A stretch of 43,013 bases of DNA from Oceanicaulis sp. (GCA_022565365.1 JAIUMW010000004.1:1-43013), one strand, 5' to 3'. Counted from the first letter of the stretch, positions 1 to 10,124 are shown. Translations and numbers: made by a program. The notes: a model not told the origin generated them from the sequence alone.

Positions 1-1703
1 AAACCGGGATCTTGGGCCCCCTTCGGGGGCGGCTCAATCGGGGCTTTGACCCCCCCGCCACCGCCGCCGCCCGGGGGCGCGGCGCGCTGCCGGCGAATGT
101 GCAGGTGCACGAATTCTTCCTGCAGCCCGGCGCTCTGTTGTCGAACAATCAGGCCCAGCAGGCCTATATGAGCGCCAACTATACGCACGCCGCGCGCGAT
201 CTGCTGGATCGAGGCGTCAATGTCATCGCCCAGATCGTCGCCGTGGACGGCGCCGCGCGCGACCGGGTCAGCCTGTCGTGCAATCCGGACGTGGCGGCCG
301 ATCTCATGCCTTTGGTGGAGGCCTCCCGGCGCGGCGGGCGGCGCATCCATGCCATCGGGCAGATCCACCGCAGCCTGCCCTTTATGTACGGCCCGGCGGA
401 CTGTCCCGCCTCGGTCTTTGACCATCTCATCGATGATGAGGAGGCGCACTTCACCCTGTTCGCCACGCCGCGCCGGCCGGTGGATTCCGCAGACCAGGCC
501 GCCGCCCTGCACATCGCCGGGCTGGTTCCTGATGGCGGCACGCTGCAGATCGGCATCGGCTCGCTGGGCGACGCCGTCTCGGCCGCCCTGATCCTGCGCC
601 ACACCCAGCCCGACGTGTTCGCCGAGACCCAGGCGCGCCTGGCCGCAGACGGCACTCAGCATGCGAGCGAGGCGCGCCCTTTTGAGCATGGGCTCTATGG
701 CTGCAGCGAAATGTTCGTCGACGGCTTCCTCCAGCTCTATCGCGCCGGCGTGCTCAAGCGGCGCGTTTATGATGATCTGGACACCCAGCTGGCGGTCAAT
801 GCCGGGCGGCCGGGCCCTCCTGATGGGGGCGCCGTGCTGCACGGCGGTTTCTTTCTCGGCCCGCCCGCCTTCTATACCGCGCTCAGCGCGATGGCGCCTG
901 AGGAGCGCGCCCTGTTCCCGATGGCGCCGGTCAGCCAGGTCAATCAGCTCTATGGCGGCGAGGCGCTCAGGCGCGCCCAGCGCCAGGGCGCGCGCTTCAT
1001 CAATAACGGCATCATGGCGACACTGATGGGTGCGGTCGTCTCCGACCAGCTGGAGGACGGGCGCGTCATCTCCGGCGTCGGGGGGCAATATAATTTCGTC
1101 GCCCAGGCGCATGCGCTCGAAGATGCGCGCTCCATCCTGATGGTGCGCGCCACCCGCACCAAGGACGGGGATGTGCGCTCCAACATTGTCTGGAATTACG
1201 GCCATGTGACGATCCCGCGCCATTTGCGCGACATCATCGTCACCGAATACGGCGCCGCCGATCTGCGCGGGCAGTGCGACCGCGACGTCATCGCCGACAT
1301 GCTCAACATCGCCGATTCGCGCTTCCAGCCGGACCTGCTGGCGCAGGCCAAAAAAGCCGGCAAGATCGAGCCGGACTATGAAATCCCCGCCGCCTTCCGC
1401 AATAACCGGCCCGAGCGCATCGAAGACGCACTGGCGCCGGCGCGCGAAAGCGGCGCGTTGAAACCCTTCCCCTTAGGCAGCGAATTCACCGATGAGGAAA
1501 TCCGCCTGGGCAAGGCGCTGCGCCATCTGCAGGCGCGCACGCAATCACCCCTGCGCAACGCCGCCTGGCTGGCCGGCGCGCTGATGCGCAAGCCCGGCAA
1601 AGACCACGAAGCCGCGCTCGACCGGATGGATCTGGGCCGGCCCGCCAGCCTGCGCGATCACGCCTATGCCCGCCTCCTGGCCGCCGCCCTCTCCCGGGAC
1701 TGA
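1..1703 (+). CDS. Acetyl-CoA hydrolase/transferase family protein (5' end probably truncated by window edge)
   Basis: ORF open to the window edge; motifs such as GGTLQIGIGSLGDAV, SGVGGQYNFVAQAHALEDARSILMVRATR and SNIVWNYGHVTIPRHLRDIIVTEYGAADLRG are typical of acetyl-CoA hydrolase/4-hydroxybutyrate CoA-transferase family C-terminal domains. Confidence 0.85.
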   Translation, partial: TGILGPLRGRLNRGFDPPATAAARGRGALPANVQVHEFFLQPGALLSNNQAQQAYMSANYTHAARDLLDRGVNVIAQIVAVDGAARDRVSLSCNPDVAADLMPLVEASRRGGRRIHAIGQIHRSLPFMYGPADCPASVFDHLIDDEEAHFTLFATPRRPVDSADQAAALHIAGLVPDGGTLQIGIGSLGDAVSAALILRHTQPDVFAETQARLAADGTQHASEARPFEHGLYGCSEMFVDGFLQLYRAGVLKRRVYDDLDTQLAVNAGRPGPPDGGAVLHGGFFLGPPAFYTALSAMAPEERALFPMAPVSQVNQLYGGEALRRAQRQGARFINNGIMATLMGAVVSDQLEDGRVISGVGGQYNFVAQAHALEDARSILMVRATRTKDGDVRSNIVWNYGHVTIPRHLRDIIVTEYGAADLRGQCDRDVIADMLNIADSRFQPDLLAQAKKAGKIEPDYEIPAAFRNNRPERIEDALAPARESGALKPFPLGSEFTDEEIRLGKALRHLQARTQSPLRNAAWLAGALMRKPGKDHEAALDRMDLGRPASLRDHAYARLLAAALSRD

Positions 1704-1827
1704 CAGCTGATTGAAGACTGGTCCGTCACCTGATCCGGACGCTGCGCGCCTGCCCCCCGGTCCCATGCGCAGCGCAACGGGAGAAACTTGGCCGCAAGCC
1801 GGTGTCAGGAGAAAAAAATTGTGCGAG

Positions 1828-1845
1828 TGTCCAATTTGCTAGACA
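1828..1845. promoter_or_regulatory. Putative PpsR/CrtJ operator TGTCCAATTTGCTAGACA (TGT-N12-ACA) upstream of bchI
   Basis: Exact TGT-N12-ACA palindrome 31 bp before bchI ATG; a PpsR protein is encoded in the same window. Confidence 0.7.
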
Positions 1846-1875
1846 CTTGCAGATCTGACAGTCCGAGGCGCATCC

Positions 1876-2883
1876 ATGACCCTGACCTTTCCCTTCCCCG
1901 CCATTGTCGGGCAGGAAGAGATGAAGCAAGCCCTGTTGATCGCTTGCGTCGAACCCAGAGTGGGCGGGGTGTTGATCTTCGGAGATCGCGGCACGGCCAA
2001 GTCCACCGCCGTGCGCGCACTCGCCGGTCTTCTGCCTGAAATCGAGACCTATGAGCACTGCCCCTATAATTCTGCGCCGGGCTCTGAGCCCATTGGCGGC
2101 GACGCCAAATCGCGCGGCTCTGTGGTGCGCAAGCCCACCCCGGTGGTCGATCTGCCGCTGGGCGTGACCGAGGACCGGGTGGTGGGGGCGCTGGATATCG
2201 AAAAGGCGCTGCGCAAGGGCGAAAAGGCGTTCGAGCCGGGCCTCCTGGCGCGCGCCAATCGCGGCTTTCTCTATATCGACGAGGTCAATTTGCTTGAGGA
2301 CCATATCGTCGATCTTCTACTGGACGTGGCGGCCACCGGTGAGAATGTGGTGGAGCGCGACGGGCTGAGCGTGCGTCACCCGGCCAAGTTCGTGCTGGTG
2401 GGCAGCGGCAACCCCGAAGAGGGCGAGCTTCGCCCGCAATTGCTCGACCGGTTCGGCCTGTCGGTGGAAGTGGCCACGCCGCGCGATATCGAACACCGCA
2501 TCGAAGTGGTGCGCCGCCGCGACGCATTCGAACGCGACCCCCACACATTCTGCGAAAGCTGGGCCGAAGCCGGCGCGGAGCTGAGGGAGCGCGTGGCGGC
2601 GGCTCAGAAACTGGTGGCGAAGATCGAAACGCCGGACGCCGTGCTGCGGCGCGCTTCGGAGATTTGCATGGCGCTGGGCGCCGATGGCTTGCGTGGCGAG
2701 CTCACCCTGATACGCGCCGCGCGCGCGCAGGCCGCGTTGGAGGGGTCTGAGGAGATGACGCTGGATCATCTGCGTGCCGTGGCGCCGTCAGCCCTGCGCC
2801 ACCGCCTGCGCCGTGATCCGCTGGACGAGGCCGGTTCCTCCGCCCGCATTGAACGCGGGCTCGCCGAGGCCTTCGCGGCGTGA
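1876..2883 (+). CDS. bchI: Magnesium chelatase ATPase subunit I
   Basis: FPFPAIVGQEEMKQALLIACVEPRVGGVLIFGDRGTAKSTAVRALAGLLP and LLDRFGLSVEV AAA+ motifs; followed by bchD and bchO. Confidence 0.97.
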   Translation: MTLTFPFPAIVGQEEMKQALLIACVEPRVGGVLIFGDRGTAKSTAVRALAGLLPEIETYEHCPYNSAPGSEPIGGDAKSRGSVVRKPTPVVDLPLGVTEDRVVGALDIEKALRKGEKAFEPGLLARANRGFLYIDEVNLLEDHIVDLLLDVAATGENVVERDGLSVRHPAKFVLVGSGNPEEGELRPQLLDRFGLSVEVATPRDIEHRIEVVRRRDAFERDPHTFCESWAEAGAELRERVAAAQKLVAKIETPDAVLRRASEICMALGADGLRGELTLIRAARAQAALEGSEEMTLDHLRAVAPSALRHRLRRDPLDEAGSSARIERGLAEAFAA

Positions 2884-4640
2884 GCGAGACCGCCCATATG
2901 CGCGATAGCTGGGGCGAAGCGCGCCTGGCCGCCGCGCTGCTGGCGGTGGATCCGGGGCTGGCCGGCGCCGTGCTGAAAGCCCGCGCCGGCCCGGCGCGCG
3001 ACGCCTGGCTTGAGACCTTGCGCCATCTGGTAAATGAAGCCGCGCCCTGGCGGCGCATTCCGGCGGGCGTAGGCGATGAGGCGCTGCTGGGCGGCGTCGA
3101 TTTGGCCGCGACGCTGAAAGCCGGACGCGCCGTACAGCGCGCAGGCCTGCTGGATGAAATCAGGGACGGCGTGGGCGTGCTGGCCATGGCCGAGCGCGCC
3201 GAGACCGGGCTGGCGGCGCGCCTGGCGATGGCGCTGGACGCCGCCCCGGCGCCGATGATCATCGCGCTGGATGAAAGCGCCGACCCGGATGAAGGCGCGC
3301 CCGGGGCGCTCAGCGAACGCCTCGCCTTTCATCTCGATCTGTCGGCCGTGTCCTTGAGCGATCTCAACACCGCCCCGCCCGGCCATGGCCGCGAATCCAT
3401 CGCCATGGCGCGGGTGCGTCTGCCTCATATCGTGAGCGCCGGCGCCGAGCGCGCCCTGCCCCAGACGGCGGCGGCGCTGGGCATCACCTCTCTGCGGCCG
3501 CCCTTGCTGGCCCTGCGCGCCGCGCGCGCCGCCGCCGCGCTCGATGACCTTGACGAGATTGGCGAGGAACAGGCCGCGCTGGCCGCCCGGCTGGTGCTGG
3601 GACCGCGCGCTCTGCACCTGCCCCATGAAGACGAGGCGCAGGACGACCAGCCGCCCGAAAGCGAACCCGACGCCCCGCCCCGGGACGACGAGGCGAACAA
3701 CGACAATAACGAGCCCGATGAGCAGCCCGACGACCAGCCCGACACCGCCCAGACGCCTGACGAGCTGACCGAGATCACCACCGAGGCCGCGCAGGCCGCC
3801 ATCCCCGCCGGCCTGCTGGCGCGGCTGGAGGCGGGCGCGTCCAACAGCCGGGCGAGCAGCGCGGGCCAGTCCGGCGCGACGCGCAAGAGCGGTCAGCGCG
3901 GACGCCCGGCAGGCACGCGGCGCGGCGATCCGGGCGAGGGCCGCAAGCTGGACGTGCTGGCCACCTTGCGCGCAGCGGCGCCCTGGGGCCGGGTACGGCG
4001 GCGCGGCTGGGACCGGCTGAAATCCGGTCCGGCGCTGGAAGTGCGCCGCGAGGATTTCCGCATCAAACACTTCAAGCAGAAAGCCGAGACGCTCACCATT
4101 TTCGTGGTCGACGCCTCCGGCTCGCTGGCGCTCAATCGCCTGTCCGAGGCCAAGGGCGCGGTGGAGCTGATGCTGGCCGAATCCTATGTGCGGCGCGATC
4201 AGGTCGCGCTCATCGCGTTTCGCGGGACCACCGCCGAGACGCTGCTCCCGCCCACCCGCTCGCTCACCCGCGCCAAGAAGAGCCTGGCCGCCCTGCCCGG
4301 CGGCGGCGGCACACCGCTGGCCACCGCCATCGAAGCGGCTGAAGCGCTCGCCCATGGCGCCGCCCGGCAAGGGCGCACCGTGACGCTGGTCTTCCTTACC
4401 GACGGCGCGGCCAACGTGACCCGCGCCGGAACCGGCGGGCGCGATATCGCCCAGGCCGAAGCCCACGACGCCGCCCGGCGCCTGCGCGCTGCGGGCCATG
4501 CGGCGATCATGGTCGACGTCTCCCGGCGCGGCGCCGAGACTGCCCGCTCCGTCGCGCAGAACATGGCCGCACGCTATGTGCGCCTGCCCGCCGGCAATCC
4601 CGCCGCGCTGGCTGATATTGCCCGGACGGCGGCCGCATGA
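2880..4640 (+). CDS. bchD: Magnesium chelatase subunit D (GTG start overlapping bchI stop)
   Basis: Degenerate AAA domain, acidic/proline-rich linker (EDEAQDDQPPESEPD...), C-terminal VWA domain with MIDAS DASGSLALNRLSEAKGAVELML. Confidence 0.96.
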   Translation: MSETAHMRDSWGEARLAAALLAVDPGLAGAVLKARAGPARDAWLETLRHLVNEAAPWRRIPAGVGDEALLGGVDLAATLKAGRAVQRAGLLDEIRDGVGVLAMAERAETGLAARLAMALDAAPAPMIIALDESADPDEGAPGALSERLAFHLDLSAVSLSDLNTAPPGHGRESIAMARVRLPHIVSAGAERALPQTAAALGITSLRPPLLALRAARAAAALDDLDEIGEEQAALAARLVLGPRALHLPHEDEAQDDQPPESEPDAPPRDDEANNDNNEPDEQPDDQPDTAQTPDELTEITTEAAQAAIPAGLLARLEAGASNSRASSAGQSGATRKSGQRGRPAGTRRGDPGEGRKLDVLATLRAAAPWGRVRRRGWDRLKSGPALEVRREDFRIKHFKQKAETLTIFVVDASGSLALNRLSEAKGAVELMLAESYVRRDQVALIAFRGTTAETLLPPTRSLTRAKKSLAALPGGGGTPLATAIEAAEALAHGAARQGRTVTLVFLTDGAANVTRAGTGGRDIAQAEAHDAARRLRAAGHAAIMVDVSRRGAETARSVAQNMAARYVRLPAGNPAALADIARTAAA

Positions 4641-5539
4641 CGATCGCGCGCATCCCGGACAATTGGCCCCATCGCGACGCCAGCCAGATAGTATCGGCGG
4701 GCGGGGTCAGCTGGCATGTCCAGCGCTTTGGCGCCGGCCCGGTCCTGCTGCTCATTCATGGCACCGGCGCGTCAACCCATTCCTTCGATCAGCTGGCGCG
4801 CGCATTGAGCGGCGAGTTCGAGATAATCATGGCCGATCTGCCCGGCCACGGCTTCACCGGTCGGATGGATGCGCCCGAGCTGCCTCTGGTGGCCCAGGCG
4901 CTGGGCGCGCTGATGGCGCGGCTCGGCGTTGAACCCGCTCTCGCAGCGGGCCATTCGGCTGGCGCGGCGGTGGCGCTGCGCATGGTGCTCGATGGAGCCA
5001 TCAGGCCGCAGGCGCTGATCGGCCTCGCCCCGGCGCTGCAGCCCTATGGCGGCGCGGCGGACGGCATCGCGTCCAAAATGGCGCGCCTCGCCCTGCTCAA
5101 TCCGCTGACCCCGCGCCTGTTTTCGATGCGCGCCAATATGGCGAGCGTCGCCCGCCTGATCGCCAAAACCGGCTCCCGCCTCGATGAAGAGGGCGTGGCG
5201 CTCTATCAGCAGCTCCTGAAACAGCCCGGCCACGTGGCCGGCGCGCTGCGCCTGATGGCGCACTGGAAGCTGCGGCCCCTGCTGGCCGACCTACCCCGCG
5301 TGACGACACCTGCGCCCATGGTGATTGGCGAGAATGACCGCGCCAGGCCCCCCGACGATTCCTGGGCCGCGGCCCGGCGCATACCGGGCTGCCAGCAGAT
5401 CCGGCTTCCCGGACTTGGCCATCTTGCCCATGAAGAAGATCCCGGCCAGACGGCCGATATCATCCGCCAGGCTGCGCAGGCAGCAGGGCTTGATGGCGCC
5501 GCCAGCGCACGCACGCACCGCATGGCCGGAGGACACTGA
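4637..5539 (+). CDS. bchO: Alpha/beta hydrolase BchO (magnesium chelatase accessory protein)
   Basis: LLLIHGTGASTHSF, AAGHSAGAAVALRM nucleophile elbow; position directly after bchD with ATGA overlap. Confidence 0.93.
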   Translation: MTIARIPDNWPHRDASQIVSAGGVSWHVQRFGAGPVLLLIHGTGASTHSFDQLARALSGEFEIIMADLPGHGFTGRMDAPELPLVAQALGALMARLGVEPALAAGHSAGAAVALRMVLDGAIRPQALIGLAPALQPYGGAADGIASKMARLALLNPLTPRLFSMRANMASVARLIAKTGSRLDEEGVALYQQLLKQPGHVAGALRLMAHWKLRPLLADLPRVTTPAPMVIGENDRARPPDDSWAAARRIPGCQQIRLPGLGHLAHEEDPGQTADIIRQAAQAAGLDGAASARTHRMAGGH

Positions 5540-6843
5540 TGCCCGCCCTGACCCTGCCCGCCAATCACCCACGCCGCGCCGAGCTGAGCGAAGAGGTTCA
5601 CGCCCGTCCGCCCCAGCCGCTCACCGCGCCGCTGAGCGCCTCCTACATGGTGCTCTATACCGGCCCGGAGGAACAGGCGGCTGACCGGGCGGCCATCGCC
5701 GCCCTCGCCGCCCGCTTCAGCGCGGCGGAGCCATCCGAAGGCGCCACCCATTACAGCGCCCATCTGGGCCCCGTGCGGGTGATCTGGGAGCGCCATACCG
5801 AGTTCACCCGCTACACTTTCATCCGCCAGAGCGGCGATGAGCGCGCCCCGTTCGACAATCCGCCCATCGCCGAGGCGCCCGCCGACTGGCTCGCCAGCCT
5901 GCCCGGCCAGGTGATTTTCGCCGCCCATGTCCTGATGCTCAACACGCCCGACGAGGGCGCGGCGGTGGACGAGACGGCCAAGCGCCTGTTCGGCGACGCT
6001 GAGCTGGTCGGGGCGCGTATCGCATCGGGCGGCGCGGTGGCGCTGACCAGCTTCCGCAGCCATGGCGACGGATTCAACCGCTATCTCATCCGCAATCGCA
6101 GCCTGACGCCGATTCAGGCCGGACGCCTGATGCGCGGGCTTCTGGAGATGGACACCTACCGGATGATGGCGCTGCTGGGCCTGCCGGCGGCGCGCGATCT
6201 GGGGCGGATCATGACCGCACGCGAACAGGAACTGGCGGGCATCACCCATGAGATGGCCGACGGCATCAACTCTGATGAAAGCGGGTTGCTGGACCGGATC
6301 ACGCGGCTGCAGGCCGATATCGAACGGCGCCACTCCCAGCACCGCTACCGCTTTGGCGCCTCTGAGGCTTATTACGGCATTGTGCAGGCCCGCATCGAGG
6401 AACTGCGCGAGCAGCGCCTGGAGGGGTTGCAGACCTTCGGCGAGTTCGTCGAACGCCGCCTGGCCCCGGCCATGAGCACGGTGGAGGCGGTATCTGATCG
6501 TCTCGAATCCATGTCCGAGCATCTGGCGCGCGTGACGCAGTTGCTGTCCACGCGCGTGGCGCTGACCCAGGAACAGCAAAGCCGCCTGCGGCTCGCCGCC
6601 ATGGCCCGCCGCGCCAAGCTCCAGCTGCGCCTGCAGCTGACCATGGAAGGGCTCTCAATTGCGGCCATCACCTATTATGTCGTCGGCCTGATCGCCTATT
6701 TCGCCAAAGGCAGCGAAGTGCTCGGCATGCCGCTGGACGCCGCGATCATCACGGCCGCGGCCGTTCCTGTCGTCGCGCTGGCGCTGATTTTCGGCCTGCG
6801 CCGCGTGCGCGGCCGGCTCGGCAAGTCGGCGCAGGAGGACTGA
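5539..6843 (+). CDS. DUF3422 family membrane-anchored protein
   Basis: N-terminal NHPRRAELSEEVHARPPQPLTAP and C-terminal pair of hydrophobic segments are recognisable DUF3422 features; TGATG overlap with bchO. Confidence 0.8.
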   Translation: MPALTLPANHPRRAELSEEVHARPPQPLTAPLSASYMVLYTGPEEQAADRAAIAALAARFSAAEPSEGATHYSAHLGPVRVIWERHTEFTRYTFIRQSGDERAPFDNPPIAEAPADWLASLPGQVIFAAHVLMLNTPDEGAAVDETAKRLFGDAELVGARIASGGAVALTSFRSHGDGFNRYLIRNRSLTPIQAGRLMRGLLEMDTYRMMALLGLPAARDLGRIMTAREQELAGITHEMADGINSDESGLLDRITRLQADIERRHSQHRYRFGASEAYYGIVQARIEELREQRLEGLQTFGEFVERRLAPAMSTVEAVSDRLESMSEHLARVTQLLSTRVALTQEQQSRLRLAAMARRAKLQLRLQLTMEGLSIAAITYYVVGLIAYFAKGSEVLGMPLDAAIITAAAVPVVALALIFGLRRVRGRLGKSAQED

Positions 6844-6847
6844 TCCC

Positions 6848-8371
6848 ATGCCCAGAGATTCCGAAACATTGACCGACGGCGAGGATCGCAGACCCCACGC
6901 GGTGGTCATCGGCGCCGGGTTTGGCGGGCTGGCCGCTGCGGTCCGGCTGGGCGCGCGCGGCTATCGCGTGACAATTCTGGAAAAGCTCGATGCGCCGGGC
7001 GGGCGCGCCTATGTGTTCCGCGAGGGCGGCTACGCCTTTGACGCCGGCCCCACCATCATCACCGCGCCCTTCCTGTTCGAGGAGCTGTGGTCGCTGGCCG
7101 GGCGCAAGCTGGAAGATGATGTGGAGCTGAGGGAGATCTCGCCCTTTTACGGTATCCGCTTTGATGACGGGTCGGTGTTCCAGTGCTCGCGCGACCCTGA
7201 AGCCATGCGCGCCGAAGTCGCCAAATTCAACCCGTCCGACGTGGCGGGCTATGAGCGCTTCCTGAAAAAAAGCGAAGAGATTTTCCGCGTCGGCTTCGAA
7301 CAGCTCGGCCATGTGCCGTTCAGCACCATCGCCGACATGGCGCGCATTGCGCCCGACCTGATCCGCCTGTCAGGGCATCGCTCGGTGTACGCCCTGGTCT
7401 CGCAATATGTGAAAGATCCCAAAGTGCGCACCGCGCTGAGCTTCCATCCGCTGCTGATTGGCGGCAACCCGTTCTCGGCCAGCGCGGTCTACTGCCTGAT
7501 CTCCTATCTGGAGCGCAAATGGGGCGTCCACTTCGCCATGGGCGGCACGGGCGAGCTGGTGAAAGGCCTGGTCAATCTGGTGCGCGGCCAGGGCGGCGAT
7601 GTGCGCTGCGGGGCTGAAGTGGAGCAGATCGAGGTGGATGAGGGCAGGGTCACCGGCGTGCGCCTCAACGGTGGCGAGGTGCTGCCCGCCGACATCGTCA
7701 TCTCCAACGCCGAGACGGGGCACACCTACAAACACCTTCTGTCGGGCGCCAAACGCAAGCGCTGGACCGACAAAAAGGTGGAGAGCGCGCGCTACTCCAT
7801 GGGCCTGTTCGTCTGGTATTTCGGGGTGCGCCGGACCTATCCGGATGTGGACCACCACACCATCGTGCTGGGTCCACGCTATCGCGGGCTTCTGGACGAT
7901 ATCTTCCACAGGAAACATCTGGCCGACGATTTCAGCCTCTATCTCCACCGCCCCACCGCCACCGATCCCTCGCTGGCTCCGGAAGGGTGCGAAGCCTTCT
8001 ACGTGCTCTCGCCCGTGCCCAATCTGGACGGCGACACCGACTGGGAAACGAAGGCCGAACCCTATCGCCAGGCCATCGAGAAGCGGCTGGAGGAAACCCT
8101 TCTGCCCGGCCTCAAGGATGCGGTGGAAGTGTCCATGGTGATGACGCCGCTGGATTTCCGCGACCGGCTAAACTCGCTGCGCGGCGCCGCCTTCGGGCTC
8201 GAACCGGTGCTGACCCAGAGCGCCTGGTTCCGCCAGCACAATAAAAGCGAAGACATAGACGGCCTGTATCTGGTCGGCGCAGGGACGCATCCCGGCGCCG
8301 GCGTGCCCGGAGTGTTGTCTTCGGCCCGTGTCCTCGACACAGTTGTTCCCGATGCGAGGACCCATGCCTGA
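6848..8371 (+). CDS. crtI: Phytoene desaturase
   Basis: VVIGAGFGGLAAAVRLGARGYRVTILEKLDAPGGRAYVFREGGYAFDAGPT; C-terminal YLVGAGTHPGAGVPGVLSSARV. Confidence 0.96.
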   Translation: MPRDSETLTDGEDRRPHAVVIGAGFGGLAAAVRLGARGYRVTILEKLDAPGGRAYVFREGGYAFDAGPTIITAPFLFEELWSLAGRKLEDDVELREISPFYGIRFDDGSVFQCSRDPEAMRAEVAKFNPSDVAGYERFLKKSEEIFRVGFEQLGHVPFSTIADMARIAPDLIRLSGHRSVYALVSQYVKDPKVRTALSFHPLLIGGNPFSASAVYCLISYLERKWGVHFAMGGTGELVKGLVNLVRGQGGDVRCGAEVEQIEVDEGRVTGVRLNGGEVLPADIVISNAETGHTYKHLLSGAKRKRWTDKKVESARYSMGLFVWYFGVRRTYPDVDHHTIVLGPRYRGLLDDIFHRKHLADDFSLYLHRPTATDPSLAPEGCEAFYVLSPVPNLDGDTDWETKAEPYRQAIEKRLEETLLPGLKDAVEVSMVMTPLDFRDRLNSLRGAAFGLEPVLTQSAWFRQHNKSEDIDGLYLVGAGTHPGAGVPGVLSSARVLDTVVPDARTHA

Positions 8372-9425
8372 ACGTTTCGCCAGCCCCGCCGATCTCGACG
8401 CCTGCCGCCGGGCCATCCGCGGCGGATCAAAAAGCTTCTTCGCCGCCTCGCTGCTGCTGCCCGAAGAGGTGCGCGACGATGCCTACGCCCTCTACGGCTT
8501 CTGCCGGCGCGCCGATGACGCGGTGGATGACGGGTTTGACCCGGCCAGGGCCTGCGCCGATCTGAGCTGGCGCCTGGATGAGATTTACGCCGGCCGTCCG
8601 GGCGATGAGCCGGTGGACCGCGCCTTCGCCGATGTGGTGCGCAAGCGCGCCATCCCCAAATCCCTCCCCGCCGCCCTCATTGAAGGCTTCGCCTGGGACG
8701 CCGAGGGCCTGCGCTTTGAAACGATCTCGCAGCTGCGCGCCTATGGTGCGCGCGTGGCGGGATCAGTGGGCGCCATGATGACCCTGGTCATGGGCGTGCG
8801 CTCGCCCGCCGCCCTGTCGCGCGCCTGCGATCTGGGCGTGGCCATGCAGCTGACCAATATCGCCCGCGATGTGGGCGAGGACGCCCGCGCCGGCCGGCTT
8901 TACCTGCCGCTGGAATGGATGAGGGAGGCGGAACTTGAGCCCGCCGCCTGGATCGCCGCGCCGGAATTCGGGCCGCAGATCGCCAGCGTCATCCAGCGCG
9001 TGCTCGAAGAGGCTGACCGCCTCTATGACCGCGCCCGTCCGGGCATTGCGCTTCTGCCCATGGGCTGCCGCCCCGCCATCCACGCGGCTGCGCGCATCTA
9101 TAGAGAGATCGGCGCCGAGGCTGAACGCGCAGGCTGGGATACGGTCAACCGCCGCGTCGTGACGTCCACGGGCCGCAAACTCTCTCTCGCCGCGGCCGGA
9201 TTGCTGGATGCGGCCCTGACGCGCGGCGATGACGAGGCCGCCCCGCTCGCCGAGACCCGCTTTCTCGTCTCTGCAATTCCCCCGGTTCCGCCCGCGCCGC
9301 CGGCGCCGCCCTGGTGGCGGGTGGACGAGCACTGGGGCCGGATGATCGAAATCCTGCTGGCGCTGGAGCTGCGCGAGCAGGAATCGACCCGCCTGCCTGA
9401 TATGAGACGCGAACGGCAGGGCTGA
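8364..9425 (+). CDS. crtB: Phytoene synthase (start at the ATG overlapping the crtI stop)
   Basis: DDAYALYGFCRRADDAVDD and AMQLTNIARDVGEDARAGRLYLP squalene/phytoene synthase signatures; MPERFASPAD start overlaps crtI end. Confidence 0.95.
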   Translation: MPERFASPADLDACRRAIRGGSKSFFAASLLLPEEVRDDAYALYGFCRRADDAVDDGFDPARACADLSWRLDEIYAGRPGDEPVDRAFADVVRKRAIPKSLPAALIEGFAWDAEGLRFETISQLRAYGARVAGSVGAMMTLVMGVRSPAALSRACDLGVAMQLTNIARDVGEDARAGRLYLPLEWMREAELEPAAWIAAPEFGPQIASVIQRVLEEADRLYDRARPGIALLPMGCRPAIHAAARIYREIGAEAERAGWDTVNRRVVTSTGRKLSLAAAGLLDAALTRGDDEAAPLAETRFLVSAIPPVPPAPPAPPWWRVDEHWGRMIEILLALELREQESTRLPDMRRERQG

Positions 9426-9583
9426 TGCGCGCCTATCTCCCCCTCCTCTTCGAGATCCTGATCGCCGGCGCGGTCATCGGATGGGGCGTGCGCGAGCTGA
9501 TCCTTCTCCATCGCGACGAGAAAAAGAGCGAGCGTGAGGACACAGGCGCGGGCAAGGACGAGACATCCGAAGGCACACCCTGA
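9425..9583 (+). CDS. Single-TM micro-ORF A (52 aa: MRAYLPLLFEILIAGAVIGWGVRELILLHRDEKKSEREDTGAGKDETSEGTP)
   Basis: TGATG overlap with crtB stop; predicted TM helix followed by LHRDxKK...RED; related to the micro-ORF at 10121-10243. Not called in the supplied ORF track (below length threshold). Confidence 0.75.
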   Translation: MRAYLPLLFEILIAGAVIGWGVRELILLHRDEKKSEREDTGAGKDETSEGTP

Positions 9584-9656
9584 GCCGGGATCATTGTCCC
9601 GGACGCGCGCGGGCCTACGTGTTAGCCCGGGCCGACGCGCGAAGGATGCACCGACC

Positions 9657-10124
9657 ATGATCGACGCCCCTCTCTGGACGATTCTGCCTTTTATCGGTGT
9701 GGTGTTCCTCGCCTCCATGACCGGCGCCATCTTCCGCCCGGGCCAGTGGTATGACGAGCTTCGCAAGCCGTCCTGGACGCCGCCCGGCTTTGTGTTCCCG
9801 CTGGTCTGGGGCGTGCTCTATGTGGCCATGGCATACTCGGCCTGGCGCATCTGGGATCTGGAGGGCTTCCATCCCGCCCTGGCGGTGTGGGGTCTGCAGC
9901 TGGCGCTCAATGCGCTGTGGTCAGCGGTGTTCTTCGGGATGCGCAAGCCAGCGCTGGCGCTGGCCGAGGTTGCGCTCCTCTGGCTGGCGGTGGCGGCGAA
10001 CCTCTACGTCTTCGCCCAGATCGACGCCATCGCCGGCTGGCTGCTCGCGCCCTATCTGGTCTGGGTGACCATCGCCGCGACGCTCAATCTGCAAATCGTG
10101 CGGCTGAACGGGAAGGCGGCATGA
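9657..10124 (+). CDS. tspO: TspO/MBR family tryptophan-rich sensory protein
   Basis: GAIFRPGQWYDELRKPSWTPPGFVFPLVWGVLYVAMAYSAWRIWD...LNALWSAVFFGMRKPALAL is a classic TspO signature; located between crtB and crtC as in Rhodobacter. Confidence 0.95.
   Translation: MIDAPLWTILPFIGVVFLASMTGAIFRPGQWYDELRKPSWTPPGFVFPLVWGVLYVAMAYSAWRIWDLEGFHPALAVWGLQLALNALWSAVFFGMRKPALALAEVALLWLAVAANLYVFAQIDAIAGWLLAPYLVWVTIAATLNLQIVRLNGKAA

Noticed and set aside
1978-2010. BchI Walker A reads GDRGTAKSTAVR rather than GDRGTGKSTAVR
   Set aside because: Lys-Ser-Thr is retained and Ala/Gly at the preceding position is tolerated in AAA+ proteins; not considered anomalous.
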